DNA of 64,000 bases. Origin: Caenimonas aquaedulcis (GTDB lineage Bacteria > Pseudomonadota > Gammaproteobacteria > Burkholderiales > Burkholderiaceae_C). The translations under genes and the position numbers were made by a program. Every line of letters begins with the position of its first letter. Position 1 is the first letter of the stretch. The notes under the pieces are model-generated. The model was not told the DNA's origin and did not search any database. It saw only the letters and a program-made list of their open reading frames with translations. Where the stretch lies: contig NZ_JADWYS010000001.1 of the NCBI RefSeq assembly GCF_015831345.1, positions 3,934,618 to 3,998,617 on the forward strand, in the 5' to 3' direction. This document shows positions 9,863 to 18,492 of this stretch, piece after piece.

Positions 9863-9994
9863 ATGACACAAGCCATTGCACCCGCACTCACGCCGGCGCC
9901 GCGCGGCCTGGAGCGCGAAGAGCCCGAACTCGCCGAGGAGGACGACATTCCCTCGGACGGCAAGGACGAAGCGCTGGAAAAGGTCGCCGAGTAA
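9863..9994 (+). CDS. Hypothetical 43-residue acidic protein
   Basis: Preceded by a clear Shine-Dalgarno (GAGGAACGAG) right before the ATG. The product has 13 acidic against four basic residues, rich in Glu and Ala, without hydrophobic core or signal. Last gene of the 9239-9994 small-gene run and convergent with the 10013-10825 gene. Not recognised. Confidence 0.55.
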   Translation: MTQAIAPALTPAPRGLEREEPELAEEDDIPSDGKDEALEKVAE

Positions 9995-10012
9995 AGCGTC
10001 GGCGCGCCGCGC

Positions 10013-10825
10013 TCAACCCAGCATCGCCTGCACGTCCTCGTCCAGGCCGCTCACCGGCGTCGCTTTCGCGAGCGCCATCCACACACCGAACGGCAGCCCG
10101 CTGCGCGACTTGCGCGGCGCCGCCCGGGCGACGGTGAGCCTGCCCTTCTCCAGCACCAGCACGCCGCATTCGGCCGGCACCTCGTCCGGCGCGCCGATGC
10201 AGCGCCCGCGCGCGTCGCTGCCGAGCACGTACCAGCATTCACCCAGGTTCAGGTAGGCGGCGCGCTTGTTCGCGTGTTTCAGGTCGCCCAGCAGGTCGGC
10301 GCGGCGAACCTTCACTTCATGCACGATCGGATCGACATAGGTGGCGACGGACGTGTTGCGGATGGAGAACACGTCCGGCCTGGCCATGCACCAGCGCAGC
10401 GGCGAATCCTCGGCCTCGCCGGGGACCTGTGCGCGTAGCGAGAGCCCCCTCCACGCGACCCGCCCGGCGCGGCCCATCTCGATGGCCACCCGCTCGACCA
10501 GCGCTTCGTGCGCCGACATGGCGGCGCGATTGCGCTGCAGGGTGGAAGCCAGGAGCTGCATGCCCGCATCGGTGACGCGCAGCGACTCGTGGCCGGTGGG
10601 CGCATGCACGCGGTGGAGCAGGCCCGCCGCGAGCAGTTCGATCTCCACCGCGTCCTGGCAGGGCCAGCCCGCGGACCGGTAGATCTCGCGCAGGCGGCGC
10701 GCGTGGATCTTCCCGACCGCGCCGGGAACGCTCGGCGTGTACGCGATGGGGCGGGGGGCGGCGGACGGATCGCTCATACGGACGCGGGGCAGGGGAGCCG
10801 AGTTTAGCGCCCCCGCGAAGTACAT
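10013..10825 (-). CDS. Hypothetical protein with winged-helix-like N-terminus and PD-(D/E)xK-like motif
   Basis: 270 residues if started at the ATG at 10825, which has GGAAGG 8 bases upstream; an internal ATG at 10777 would give 254. Residues about 40-95 resemble a winged helix (a wing ending LRVTDAGMQLL). The central part has ARPDVFSI (Asp151) followed 19 residues later by HEVKVRRADLLGDL (Glu170, Lys172), the spacing and pattern of PD-(D/E)xK nuclease cores, reminiscent of MmcB-like repair proteins. I infer a nucleic-acid-linked role. Catalytic activity is unproven and no partner gene identifies a pathway. Confidence 0.6.
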   Translation of the reverse strand: MYFAGALNSAPLPRVRMSDPSAAPRPIAYTPSVPGAVGKIHARRLREIYRSAGWPCQDAVEIELLAAGLLHRVHAPTGHESLRVTDAGMQLLASTLQRNRAAMSAHEALVERVAIEMGRAGRVAWRGLSLRAQVPGEAEDSPLRWCMARPDVFSIRNTSVATYVDPIVHEVKVRRADLLGDLKHANKRAAYLNLGECWYVLGSDARGRCIGAPDEVPAECGVLVLEKGRLTVARAAPRKSRSGLPFGVWMALAKATPVSGLDEDVQAMLG

Positions 10826-10881
10826 CGTAGGTACCTTCCCACGAAGGGTGTGCCGCTCGGCCTATCGAATCCGGGCAGCGG

Positions 10882-11208
10882 ATGTCCCAAATTCACCGCA
10901 TGGCAGAAAACGTGATTTACGGCATTACCGCGCTGCGCTACGCAGGCGCGCAGATCACCGGCGCAATGATGGGCCTCATCGACGCGACACGCGCCGCGTG
11001 GGACATGAGCCCCATGCCCGCGAGGTTGACGGAAATCGTCGACCGCCTCGTGGAAGGCGACAAGGTGATCAGCCTCTTCCCCGACTCGGAGGGCGGGTTG
11101 CAGCCCGGCCCCGAGGTGAAGGTGGACGTCTTGCCCGAAGGCACCGAGACGCTGGCGCTGGCGGAAGAAGCGCCTGGCCGGCGCCTGCGCGACCTGCCGC
11201 GCTTTTGA
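10882..11208 (+). CDS. Hypothetical protein (DUF3892-like)
   Basis: 108 residues. The pattern YGITALRYAGAQITGAMMG followed by a short helix, IVDRLVEGDKVISLFP and a second strand-rich half loosely resembles the small DUF3892 family, of unknown function. No signal peptide or membrane helix. Divergent from the 10825 gene; its start MSQIH could be replaced by the internal ATG six codons later. Followed after 13 bases by another small gene. Confidence 0.6.
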   Translation: MSQIHRMAENVIYGITALRYAGAQITGAMMGLIDATRAAWDMSPMPARLTEIVDRLVEGDKVISLFPDSEGGLQPGPEVKVDVLPEGTETLALAEEAPGRRLRDLPRF

Positions 11209-11221
11209 AACGGGCACCCCC

Positions 11222-11410
11222 ATGAAATCCAGTGAGAACACCCCGCCACCCGGCAACCGCAGCAAGCCCGCGGCGCCGCAGGATGCGCAGCACGTGCGCG
11301 CAAGCCACAGCGGCAACGGCACCGCCAGCGTGATGCCGCGCCTGAAGGAGTGGGAGCGCAGCCGCGCGAAGGGCCGGGCGAGCCGCGACTCCGACCGCGG
11401 CGCGCAATGA
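11222..11410 (+). CDS. Hypothetical 62-residue hydrophilic protein
   Basis: Small basic, Ser/Arg/Pro-rich, probably disordered protein lying 13 bases after the previous gene and ending exactly against the convergent EamA gene. No recognised family; composition resembles the 14519-14755 product. Coding status rests on strand, spacing and an intact frame. Confidence 0.45.
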   Translation: MKSSENTPPPGNRSKPAAPQDAQHVRASHSGNGTASVMPRLKEWERSRAKGRASRDSDRGAQ

Positions 11411-12307
11411 TCAGGCCTTGCCGCCGGGCTTGAGCAGGCCGGTCGACAGCGCGGTGCCGCAGACGATGACGGCGCCGCAGACCAGCATCCACCCGGTGAC
11501 GTGCTCACCGAGGAACAGCACCCCGTAGAACACCGCGAACACCGGGATGACGAAGGTCACCGCGAGTGCCTTCGCAGGGCCCGCCTGTTCGATCAGCCGG
11601 AAGTACAGGATGTACGCGATGCCGGTACACAGCACACCGACGGCGATGAGCGCGAGCCACGCGTGCGCGCCCGGCATGCGCGCGGGCCAGAACCACGCCG
11701 CCGGAAGCGCCAGCGCCAGCGTCGCGCCGATCTGGCTGCCCGTCGCCGTGACCAGCGCGGGCAGGCCCCCCAGGTAGCGCTTGGCCGCATTCGCCGAGAC
11801 GCCGTAGGAGAGACAGGCCAGCAGGCAAGCCAGCACGGCCCAGCCCGGCGCGACGCCCGAGGCGTCCGGCTTGAAGCTCGCCTTGTCCCACGCCAGCATC
11901 GCGACGCCGGCGAAACCGACCGCGAGCCCGAGCAGCCGCGCGGCCGGCGGCTTGTCCTTCAGCCACACCCAGGCCACCAGCGCGCCGAATAGGGGCACGG
12001 TCGCGTTGAGGATCGCCGAGAGGCCCGTGGTGATGGACAGCAGTGCGAAGGTGAAGCAGAGAAAGGGCAGGCCGGAATTGAAGACGCCGATGAGCGCGAC
12101 GCCCTTCCAGCGCGCGCGCAGCTGCGCGCCCTGTCCGCGCAGCAAAGTGATGGGCAGCAGGAAGGCGGTGGCGATCGCGACGCGCAGCGCGGCCGTCGCC
12201 ACCGGGCCGAACTCGACCGTGGCGATGCGCATGAAGAGGAAGGACGCGCCCCAGATCGCGGCGAGGAGGACGAAGTCGATGGCCCAGCGACGGGCGGGCG
12301 CCGTCAA
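11411..12307 (-). CDS. EamA/DMT-superfamily transporter
   Basis: 298 residues with ten hydrophobic segments arranged as two five-helix EamA repeats. The first begins AIWGASFLFMRIAT and the second AVLACLLACLSYGVSANAAK. The best start is a TTG at 12307 overlapping the TGA of ogt (TTGA); the only longer ATG frame runs antisense through ogt. Drug/metabolite exporters of this family move amino acids, nucleosides or other small molecules. Cotranscription with DNA-alkylation repair genes is seen, but a role in repair is not implied by the family. Confidence 0.85.
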   Translation of the reverse strand: MTAPARRWAIDFVLLAAIWGASFLFMRIATVEFGPVATAALRVAIATAFLLPITLLRGQGAQLRARWKGVALIGVFNSGLPFLCFTFALLSITTGLSAILNATVPLFGALVAWVWLKDKPPAARLLGLAVGFAGVAMLAWDKASFKPDASGVAPGWAVLACLLACLSYGVSANAAKRYLGGLPALVTATGSQIGATLALALPAAWFWPARMPGAHAWLALIAVGVLCTGIAYILYFRLIEQAGPAKALAVTFVIPVFAVFYGVLFLGEHVTGWMLVCGAVIVCGTALSTGLLKPGGKA

Positions 12308-12798
12308 ATCGCGCCCTCGAGTTGCAGCAGCGCGGTCTTGCGGTGCAGGCCGCCGGCGTAACCGGTGAGCGCGCCGCCCGAGCCGATGACGCGGTGGCAG
12401 GGAACGATCACGCTCACCGGGTTGCGGCCCACGGCCGCGCCGACGGCGCGCACGGCGGCCTTGCGGCCGATGCGCTCGCTCAAGGTGCCGTAGCTCGTGG
12501 TGCCCCCGGCAGGGATGGCGAGCAGCGCCTGCCACACCGACTGCTGGAAAGGCGTGCCGCCCTGCAGGTCCAGCGGCAGGTCGAAGGCCGAGCGCCTGCC
12601 CGCGAAATATTCCTCCAGCTGCGCGACCGCTTTGCGCAGCATCGGGTGGTCCGACTGCACCGGCCAGGAGGCGTGGTCGGGCATGTGCTTCTGGCCTTCG
12701 AACCAGACGCCTGCGAGGCCCCGTTCGGTGGCCGCGACGATCATGGTCCCCAGCGGGCTCTCGTAGCGCGTCTGCGCGATGGTGGGATGGAATTTCAT
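12304..12798 (-). CDS. ogt: Methylated-DNA--protein-cysteine S-methyltransferase
   Basis: 164-residue suicide enzyme that removes O6-methylguanine and O4-methylthymine lesions. It has the active-site IVPCHRVIG motif with Cys134, the Arg-finger/HTH region SYGTLSERIG, and an N-terminal ribonuclease-like domain beginning ESPLGTMIVA. The start at 12798 overlaps the stop of the Ada-AlkA fusion (ATGA), so expression should follow the adaptive-response regulator. Length is normal for Ogt. Confidence 0.93.
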   Translation of the reverse strand: MKFHPTIAQTRYESPLGTMIVAATERGLAGVWFEGQKHMPDHASWPVQSDHPMLRKAVAQLEEYFAGRRSAFDLPLDLQGGTPFQQSVWQALLAIPAGGTTSYGTLSERIGRKAAVRAVGAAVGRNPVSVIVPCHRVIGSGGALTGYAGGLHRKTALLQLEGAI

Positions 12799-14300
12799 GT
12801 GGTCTCCTTGAGGGCCGCCGGTGCAAGCGTCGACCACGCGCGCACCACGGCATAACTGCGCCAGGGCTTCCAGGCGTGCGATGCGACTTCCGCCTCCCGC
12901 GCGGGTTGGGGCTTGCCCTGCACGCCGAGCGCCTTGTGCAGCGCGACGTCGCCGGCGGGAAAGGCGTCGGGCCAGCGCAGCGCGCGCATCGCAATGTACT
13001 GCGCCGTCCAGTCGCCGATGCCCGGCAGCTGCTTGAGCGCCTCGATGGTGGCGTGCACGTCCGCGCCGCCGTGCAGGTGCAGGCGCTTGTCCGCGACGGC
13101 CTGCGCGATCGCGACGATCGCCGCCTGGCGCTGCTTGACGATGCCGAGCTGCCCGAGCGCGTCGCCCGCGGCGGCGGCCAGCACGGCGGGTTCCGGGAAC
13201 AGGCGCGTGAGCTGGGGGAAGGGCGTGACGATGGGCTGCCCGAAACGGTCCACCATGCGCTGGGCCAGGGTGCGCGCGGCCGCGACCGTGATCTGCTGGC
13301 CGAGCACCGCGCGGATCGCGATCTCGTAGCCGCTCATCGCGCCCGGCACGCGAAGGCCGTCCCCTTCCGGGAAGCTGCCGTGCAGCACGGCGTTGATGGC
13401 GGCCGGGTCGGCGTCGAGGTCGAAGGCGGCGCGCAAGCGGCGTATCACGAGGGGCAGCACCTGGCTCAGCGCATCGTCCACGCGCAGCGCGACCTGGTGG
13501 CGCGCCTCGTCGAACTCCGCGACGAGCCAGCCGCGGTGCCACTTCCCGGCGGATTCCACGGACAGCGTGCGCGCCATCGCGCCCCTGGCGCTGTCGATGA
13601 GCTCGATGCCCGCGATGGTGCGCTTGGCGAAGAACCCGAGCATGGCCTTCACGTCGTACGGCGGGCGGTAGCCGAGGCGGATCGCGGTGTCCTGGGCGGG
13701 GCGGATCGAGCCTTCGCGCCTCAGCCGCGTCGGGTTCAGCCCGTAGTGCTCGACGAAGGCCGCGTTGAAGCGCCGCAGGCTCGAATAGCCGCTGATGAGC
13801 GCGACCTGCGTGATGGGCAACTGCGTGTCGGCCAGCAACTGCTTGGCGGTGAGCAGGCGGCGGGTCTGCAGGTACTGCACCGGGGACACGCCGAACTGCG
13901 CCTCGAAGATGCGGCGCACGTGCCGGTCGCTCACGCCGAGCTTCGCCGCGAGCTGCTCGACAGAGGGCGGCTCGTCGCCCCAGGCCTCCGGTTCGTCCAG
14001 CAGGCGGGCGGCCTGGTGGGCCAGGATGTAGCTCGCATCCTGGATCGACCAGGCGATGGAGTTGGGCGCGAGCTCGGGCCGGCAGCGCAGGCAGGGCCGA
14101 AAGCCCGCGCTCTCGGCTTGCGCGGCGTGGCCGAAGAAGCGGCAGTTCTCGCGGCGGGGCATGCGCACCTTGCACACCGGGCGGCAATAGATGCCGGTCG
14201 AGGTGACGCCGATGAAGAAGCGGCCGTCGAAGCGTGCGTCGCGTGCCTGCAGCGCGAGGTAGCAGGCGTCGGGTTGCAAGGAGGCGGCTCCGGTGTCCAT
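12795..14300 (-). CDS. Ada-type regulator fused to AlkA DNA-3-methyladenine glycosylase
   Basis: 501-residue fusion. Residues 1-85 are the Ada zinc domain with Cys39, Cys43, Cys70 and Cys73; in E. coli Ada the first of these accepts methyl groups from phosphotriesters. Residues about 90-190 are an AraC-type double HTH. Residues 200-490 are AlkA: an N-terminal domain, then an HhH-GPD domain with LPGIGDWTAQYIAMRA and the likely catalytic Asp in FPAGD. It should sense alkylation, activate its operon and excise alkylated bases. The Ogt half of E. coli Ada is supplied by the next gene. The start at 14300 (MDTGA) has no strong ribosome site. Confidence 0.92.
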   Translation of the reverse strand: MDTGAASLQPDACYLALQARDARFDGRFFIGVTSTGIYCRPVCKVRMPRRENCRFFGHAAQAESAGFRPCLRCRPELAPNSIAWSIQDASYILAHQAARLLDEPEAWGDEPPSVEQLAAKLGVSDRHVRRIFEAQFGVSPVQYLQTRRLLTAKQLLADTQLPITQVALISGYSSLRRFNAAFVEHYGLNPTRLRREGSIRPAQDTAIRLGYRPPYDVKAMLGFFAKRTIAGIELIDSARGAMARTLSVESAGKWHRGWLVAEFDEARHQVALRVDDALSQVLPLVIRRLRAAFDLDADPAAINAVLHGSFPEGDGLRVPGAMSGYEIAIRAVLGQQITVAAARTLAQRMVDRFGQPIVTPFPQLTRLFPEPAVLAAAAGDALGQLGIVKQRQAAIVAIAQAVADKRLHLHGGADVHATIEALKQLPGIGDWTAQYIAMRALRWPDAFPAGDVALHKALGVQGKPQPAREAEVASHAWKPWRSYAVVRAWSTLAPAALKETT

Positions 14301-14518
14301 GGTCGGGATGATACGCAGCGCCCGCGCGGCGACTGGCCGTTTTCGGACATGCCCCTAGTGCAGGACAGGGCGCTCATCCGTGTGGGATTGAGGCAGTACG
14401 CGCTGCCGCTGCGCTACAGGTGCGATAGGACCGCGCCTACCCTCGCCGGACAGGCCGCCTGACACCGCATGGTCGCGCAGCCGCTTAGATTGGACCTCAG
14501 TGATGAAACGAGAACGAT

Positions 14519-14755
14519 ATGTCGACGAAGATAAAACGCGAGGAATACGACGCGTCGCCGACATCGAAATCCAGCAGCCTCGATCCGCAGCGTCCGCGCG
14601 CGGAATCCGAAGCACCGAAGCGTGAACGCCGCTCCCGGCACCGGGTCGCGGATGAGCAGGGGACGGGACAGGGTTCGATGAGCGCGTTGTCGAAGCTGAA
14701 AATGCTGGAGCGGCATCGCGCGGCCGTGACGCCGCGGCGCAGCGAAGACTACTAG
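14519..14755 (+). CDS. Hypothetical 78-residue basic protein
   Basis: Hydrophilic, Arg/Lys/Ser-rich and probably disordered. A GAAACGAGAACG purine-rich stretch precedes the ATG. No recognised family and no signal peptide. It lies between the alkylation-repair operon, which reads away from it, and the PGM/PMM gene 74 bases downstream. The 218 bases upstream (14301-14518) show no other gene. Confidence 0.45.
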   Translation: MSTKIKREEYDASPTSKSSSLDPQRPRAESEAPKRERRSRHRVADEQGTGQGSMSALSKLKMLERHRAAVTPRRSEDY

Positions 14756-14829
14756 GCTCGCAGGCCCGCGAGCCTACAATTTCGCCATCGCGTTCCATTC
14801 CCCTCCCATTTCGACAGGGCAGTTCCCCC

Positions 14830-16215
14830 ATGCAATTTTCTCCCTCCATCTTCAAGGCCTATGACATCCGCGGCGTCGTGCCGTCCACCCTGGACGAGCA
14901 GGTCGCGCAAGCACTGGGCTACGCGTTCGGCACCGTCGCGCAGACCGAAGGCGAGAAGACGGTGGCCGTGGGCCGCGATGGCCGGCTGAGCGGACCTTCG
15001 CTCAGTGCCGCGCTCATCCGCGGGCTGGTCGCGTCGGGCGTCGACGTGATCGACGTCGGGCTCGTCACCACGCCGATGCTCTACTTCGCCGCGAACACGC
15101 TGTGCACGAGCGGCATCCAGGTCACGGGCAGCCACAACCCCAAGGACTACAACGGCTTCAAGATGGTGATGGCCGGCCGCGCGATCTACGGCGAAGAGAT
15201 CCAGGCGCTGCGCCGCCTCATGCAGGAAGGCGAGCAGAAGGCCGCGGCGAGGCCCGGTCTCGTGCGCAACATCAACGTGCTCGCGCCCTATCGCGACCGC
15301 ATCGTGCAGGACGTGAAGCTCGCGCGGCCGATGAAGATCGTGGTGGATTCGGGCAACGGCATCGCCGGGGCGTCGGCGCCGGGCATCTTCCGCGCGCTGG
15401 GCTGCGAAGTGATCGAGCTCTTCAGCGAGGTCGACGGCAACTTCCCGAACCACCACCCCGACCCGAGCAAACCCGAGAACCTGAAAGACCTGATCGCCGC
15501 CATCGGCGAACATGGCGCCGAACTGGGCCTCGCCTTCGACGGCGACGGCGACCGCCTGGGGATCATCACGCGCGGCGGGAACAACATCTACCCGGACCGC
15601 CAGCTGATGCTCTTCGCGCGCGACGTGCTGTCGCGCGTGCCCGGCGGCACGATCATCTTCGACGTGAAGTGCACGCAGCGCCTCGCACCGGCGATCCGCG
15701 AAGCCGGCGGCAAGCCGTTGATGTACAAGACGGGCCACTCGCTGATCAAGGCGAAGATGAAGGAGGTCGATTCGCCCCTGGGCGGCGAGATGAGCGGCCA
15801 CATCTTCTTCAAGGAGCGCTGGTTCGGCTTCGACGACGGCACCTACGCGGGCGCGCGCCTGCTGGAGATCCTCTCGCGCAGCCAGGACCCGAGCGCGGTA
15901 CTCGACGGACTGCCGACGAGTTTCTCCACGCCGGAGCTCAATGTGCAGTGCGCCGAGGGCGAGCCGCACAAGCTGGTGGAGCAGCTCGTGGCCAATGCGA
16001 AGTTCGACGCGCCCGCGGAGGTGTCCACCATCGACGGCCTGCGCGTGGACTGGCCGGACGGCTTCGGCCTCATCCGTGCGTCCAACACCACGCCGGTGCT
16101 GGTGATGCGCTTCGAAGGCCAGACGCAGGAAGCGATGCACCGTATCGAGAAGACGATGCTGGAAATACTGCATCGGGTGAAGCCGGACGCGAAAGTCGGG
16201 GCGGCAGCGCACTGA
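14830..16215 (+). CDS. manB: Phosphomannomutase/phosphoglucomutase
   Basis: 461-residue alpha-D-phosphohexomutase of the AlgC/ManB type, interconverting hexose 6- and 1-phosphates through a phosphoserine. The active-site serine is in VTGSHNPKD (Ser101), the Mg2+ loop is DGDGDR (Asp237/239/241), and a C-terminal phosphate-binding loop RASNTTPVLVMRFE is present. It supplies GDP-mannose/UDP-glucose precursors for LPS and exopolysaccharide, fitting the waaC and waaA genes that follow. The symbol could equally be algC. Confidence 0.92.
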   Translation: MQFSPSIFKAYDIRGVVPSTLDEQVAQALGYAFGTVAQTEGEKTVAVGRDGRLSGPSLSAALIRGLVASGVDVIDVGLVTTPMLYFAANTLCTSGIQVTGSHNPKDYNGFKMVMAGRAIYGEEIQALRRLMQEGEQKAAARPGLVRNINVLAPYRDRIVQDVKLARPMKIVVDSGNGIAGASAPGIFRALGCEVIELFSEVDGNFPNHHPDPSKPENLKDLIAAIGEHGAELGLAFDGDGDRLGIITRGGNNIYPDRQLMLFARDVLSRVPGGTIIFDVKCTQRLAPAIREAGGKPLMYKTGHSLIKAKMKEVDSPLGGEMSGHIFFKERWFGFDDGTYAGARLLEILSRSQDPSAVLDGLPTSFSTPELNVQCAEGEPHKLVEQLVANAKFDAPAEVSTIDGLRVDWPDGFGLIRASNTTPVLVMRFEGQTQEAMHRIEKTMLEILHRVKPDAKVGAAAH

Positions 16216-16252
16216 AGGGGCGCCCCTCGCGACTCGGCCACAATGGCGGGTC

Positions 16253-17224
16253 GTGAAAATCCTCATCGTCAAACTCTCCTCCCTCGGCGACGTGGTGCAC
16301 ACCATGCCCGCCGTGCAGGACATCCGCCGCGCCTTGCTGCACGCGCAGATCGACTGGGTGGTGGAGCGGGGCTTCGCGCCGCTCGTGCAGCGCTGCCAAG
16401 GCGTGGAGCGGGTGATTCCGTGCGAATTGCGCAAGTGGAGAAAGGCGCCTTGGTCCGGGCGCACGCGCAGCGAGTGGCGGTCCTTCCGTGAGGTCGTGCA
16501 TGAAGTGGCCTACGACGCCGTCATCGACCTGCAGGGACTCACCAAATCCGCGCTGGTCGCGCGCATCGCGAAACTCGCGGCCGGCGGCAAGCGCTACGCC
16601 CTGGCCAACCGCACGGAAGGATCGAGCTACGAAGTGCCGACCCGCTGGGTCGCCGACCAGGCGATCCGCATCGAGCCGCACGTGCATGCGATCGCGCGTT
16701 CGCGCGAGTTGTGCGCCAAGGCGCTCGGGTACACGGCCGCGGGCGCGGACGACTTCGGCCTGCACGCGTTGCGTGGTGAGCTGGACGCGCCGCGGCCCTG
16801 CGTCGCCTTCGTGCACGGCACCTCGCGCGAGGACAAGTGCTGGCCCGAAGCGAACTGGGTGGAGCTCGGGCGTCGCCTGATCGCGCAACGGTTTTGCATC
16901 GGGCTGCCCCATGGCGGCGCGGTGGAACTGGAGCGCGCGCAACGCATCGCCGATGCGCTGGGATCGCCCGCCGCGGTGTGGCCTTCGCTGGACCTCGGCG
17001 CGCTCACCGACAAGCTCGCCGCATGCGTCGGCGTGATCGGCGTGGACAGCGGCCTGAGCCACGTCGCCACCGCGCTGGACCTTCCGCACGTGCAGATCTA
17101 CAACTTCGACACCGCGTGGCGCACCGGGCCGGTGGGCGGCAAACAGCAAAGCGTGTTCGCGCAGCCGACGCCCACGGTCGATGCGGTGTGGCATGCGTGG
17201 CAGGGCGTGAAGGCGGGCGGATGA
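16253..17224 (+). CDS. waaC: LPS heptosyltransferase I
   Basis: 323-residue GT9 enzyme transferring the first L-glycero-D-manno-heptose to Kdo of the LPS core. The start is GTG at 16253 (MKILIVKLSSLGDVVHTMPA, the canonical WaaC N-terminus); the nearby ATG at 16243 is in another frame. A C-terminal GVDSGLSHVATALDLP forms the ADP-heptose site. It overlaps waaA by 4 bases (ATGA). Confidence 0.94.
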   Translation: MKILIVKLSSLGDVVHTMPAVQDIRRALLHAQIDWVVERGFAPLVQRCQGVERVIPCELRKWRKAPWSGRTRSEWRSFREVVHEVAYDAVIDLQGLTKSALVARIAKLAAGGKRYALANRTEGSSYEVPTRWVADQAIRIEPHVHAIARSRELCAKALGYTAAGADDFGLHALRGELDAPRPCVAFVHGTSREDKCWPEANWVELGRRLIAQRFCIGLPHGGAVELERAQRIADALGSPAAVWPSLDLGALTDKLAACVGVIGVDSGLSHVATALDLPHVQIYNFDTAWRTGPVGGKQQSVFAQPTPTVDAVWHAWQGVKAGG

Positions 17225-18483
17225 TTCGCGGGGTCTATTCGCTCCTCGCGGTGGCGGCGCAGCCTTTCGTGCGCGCGAAACTGAAGCGGCGGGGCGTGGC
17301 GGAGCCGGGCTACCTGCAAGCGGTGGAAGAGCGTTTCGGAAGCTACGAGCATCCTGCCCGGCCCGGCGCCATCTGGATCCATGCCGTGTCCCTGGGCGAG
17401 ACGCGCGCCGCGGCCATCCTCGTTCGCGAACTGCGCAAGCTGGAGCCTGACGTACGCATCCTGCTCACGCATGGTACGGCCACGGGGCGCGCGGAGGGCG
17501 AGCGCATCCTGCGCGATGGCGACATGCAGGCCTGGCTGCCCTGGGACACCGTGCATGCGGTGCGCAAGTTCCTCAACCACTTCCAGCCGCGCATCGGTGT
17601 GCTGATGGAGACCGAGGTCTGGCCGAACCTTGTCGCAGAGGCCAAGGCGCATGGAACGCCGCTGGTCCTGGCCAATGCGCGCATGAGCGGGAAATCCTTG
17701 AAGCAGACCTTGCGACTCGCAGGGCTCGCGCGGCCAGCCTACGCGGCGCTCACGGCTGTGTGGGCGCAGACCGACGCCGATGCGAAGCGGTTTGCGCAGG
17801 CGGGCGCGACGGTGAAGGGCGTGTTCGGCAACCTGAAGTTCGACGCGGCCCCCGACGAAGCGCAGCTGGCGCAGGGACGCGCGTGGCGCGCGGCGCTCGC
17901 GAAGCCGGTGGTGATGTTCGCGTCGTCGCGTGAAGGCGAGGAAGGGCAATTCTTCGGCGCGATCCGTGAAATGCCGGATCGCAAAGGGACCCGGTGGCTG
18001 GTGGTGCCAAGGCATCCGCAGCGCTTCGACGAGGTGGCTGCGCTTGCGGCCGCCGCGGGGTTCACCGTGTCGCGGCGCAGCGCGTGGACATCGGGCCCGG
18101 ACGCGGCCGATGTCTGGATCGGCGATTCGCTCGGGGAGATGGCGCTGTACTACGGCATGTCCGATGTAGCGCTGCTGGGCGGAAGCTTCGAGAAACTCGG
18201 CGGCCAGAACCTGATCGAGGCGGCGGCGTGCGGGTGCCCCGTGGTGATGGGGCCGCACACCTTCAATTTTGCCGAGGCCGCTGAATTGGCCGAGGAGGCA
18301 GGCGCCGCGCTGCGCGTGGGGTCGATGGCGCAAGGCGTTGCGCGCGCCTGCGCCATGGCCGGCGCAGCGGGCGGAACCCGCGAGGCATCACGCGCCGCTC
18401 TGGACTTCTTCGCCGCCCACCAGGGCGCGGCGCATCGTACGGCGCAAGCCATCCGCGCGATCGCGGGGCCAGCCATCGGATAA
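17221..18483 (+). CDS. waaA: 3-deoxy-D-manno-octulosonic acid transferase
   Basis: 420-residue GT30 Kdo transferase acting on lipid IVA at the inner membrane. The N-terminus has a short hydrophobic anchor. The catalytic glutamate lies in HAVSLGETRA (Glu60, as in E. coli), and the CMP-Kdo binding region includes LLGGSFEKLGGQNLIEAAA and MGPHTFNF. Coupled to waaC by a 4-base overlap. WaaC plus WaaA together define the inner-core synthesis operon. Confidence 0.95.
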   Translation: MIRGVYSLLAVAAQPFVRAKLKRRGVAEPGYLQAVEERFGSYEHPARPGAIWIHAVSLGETRAAAILVRELRKLEPDVRILLTHGTATGRAEGERILRDGDMQAWLPWDTVHAVRKFLNHFQPRIGVLMETEVWPNLVAEAKAHGTPLVLANARMSGKSLKQTLRLAGLARPAYAALTAVWAQTDADAKRFAQAGATVKGVFGNLKFDAAPDEAQLAQGRAWRAALAKPVVMFASSREGEEGQFFGAIREMPDRKGTRWLVVPRHPQRFDEVAALAAAAGFTVSRRSAWTSGPDAADVWIGDSLGEMALYYGMSDVALLGGSFEKLGGQNLIEAAACGCPVVMGPHTFNFAEAAELAEEAGAALRVGSMAQGVARACAMAGAAGGTREASRAALDFFAAHQGAAHRTAQAIRAIAGPAIG

Positions 18484-18492
18484 GCTGGCGCC

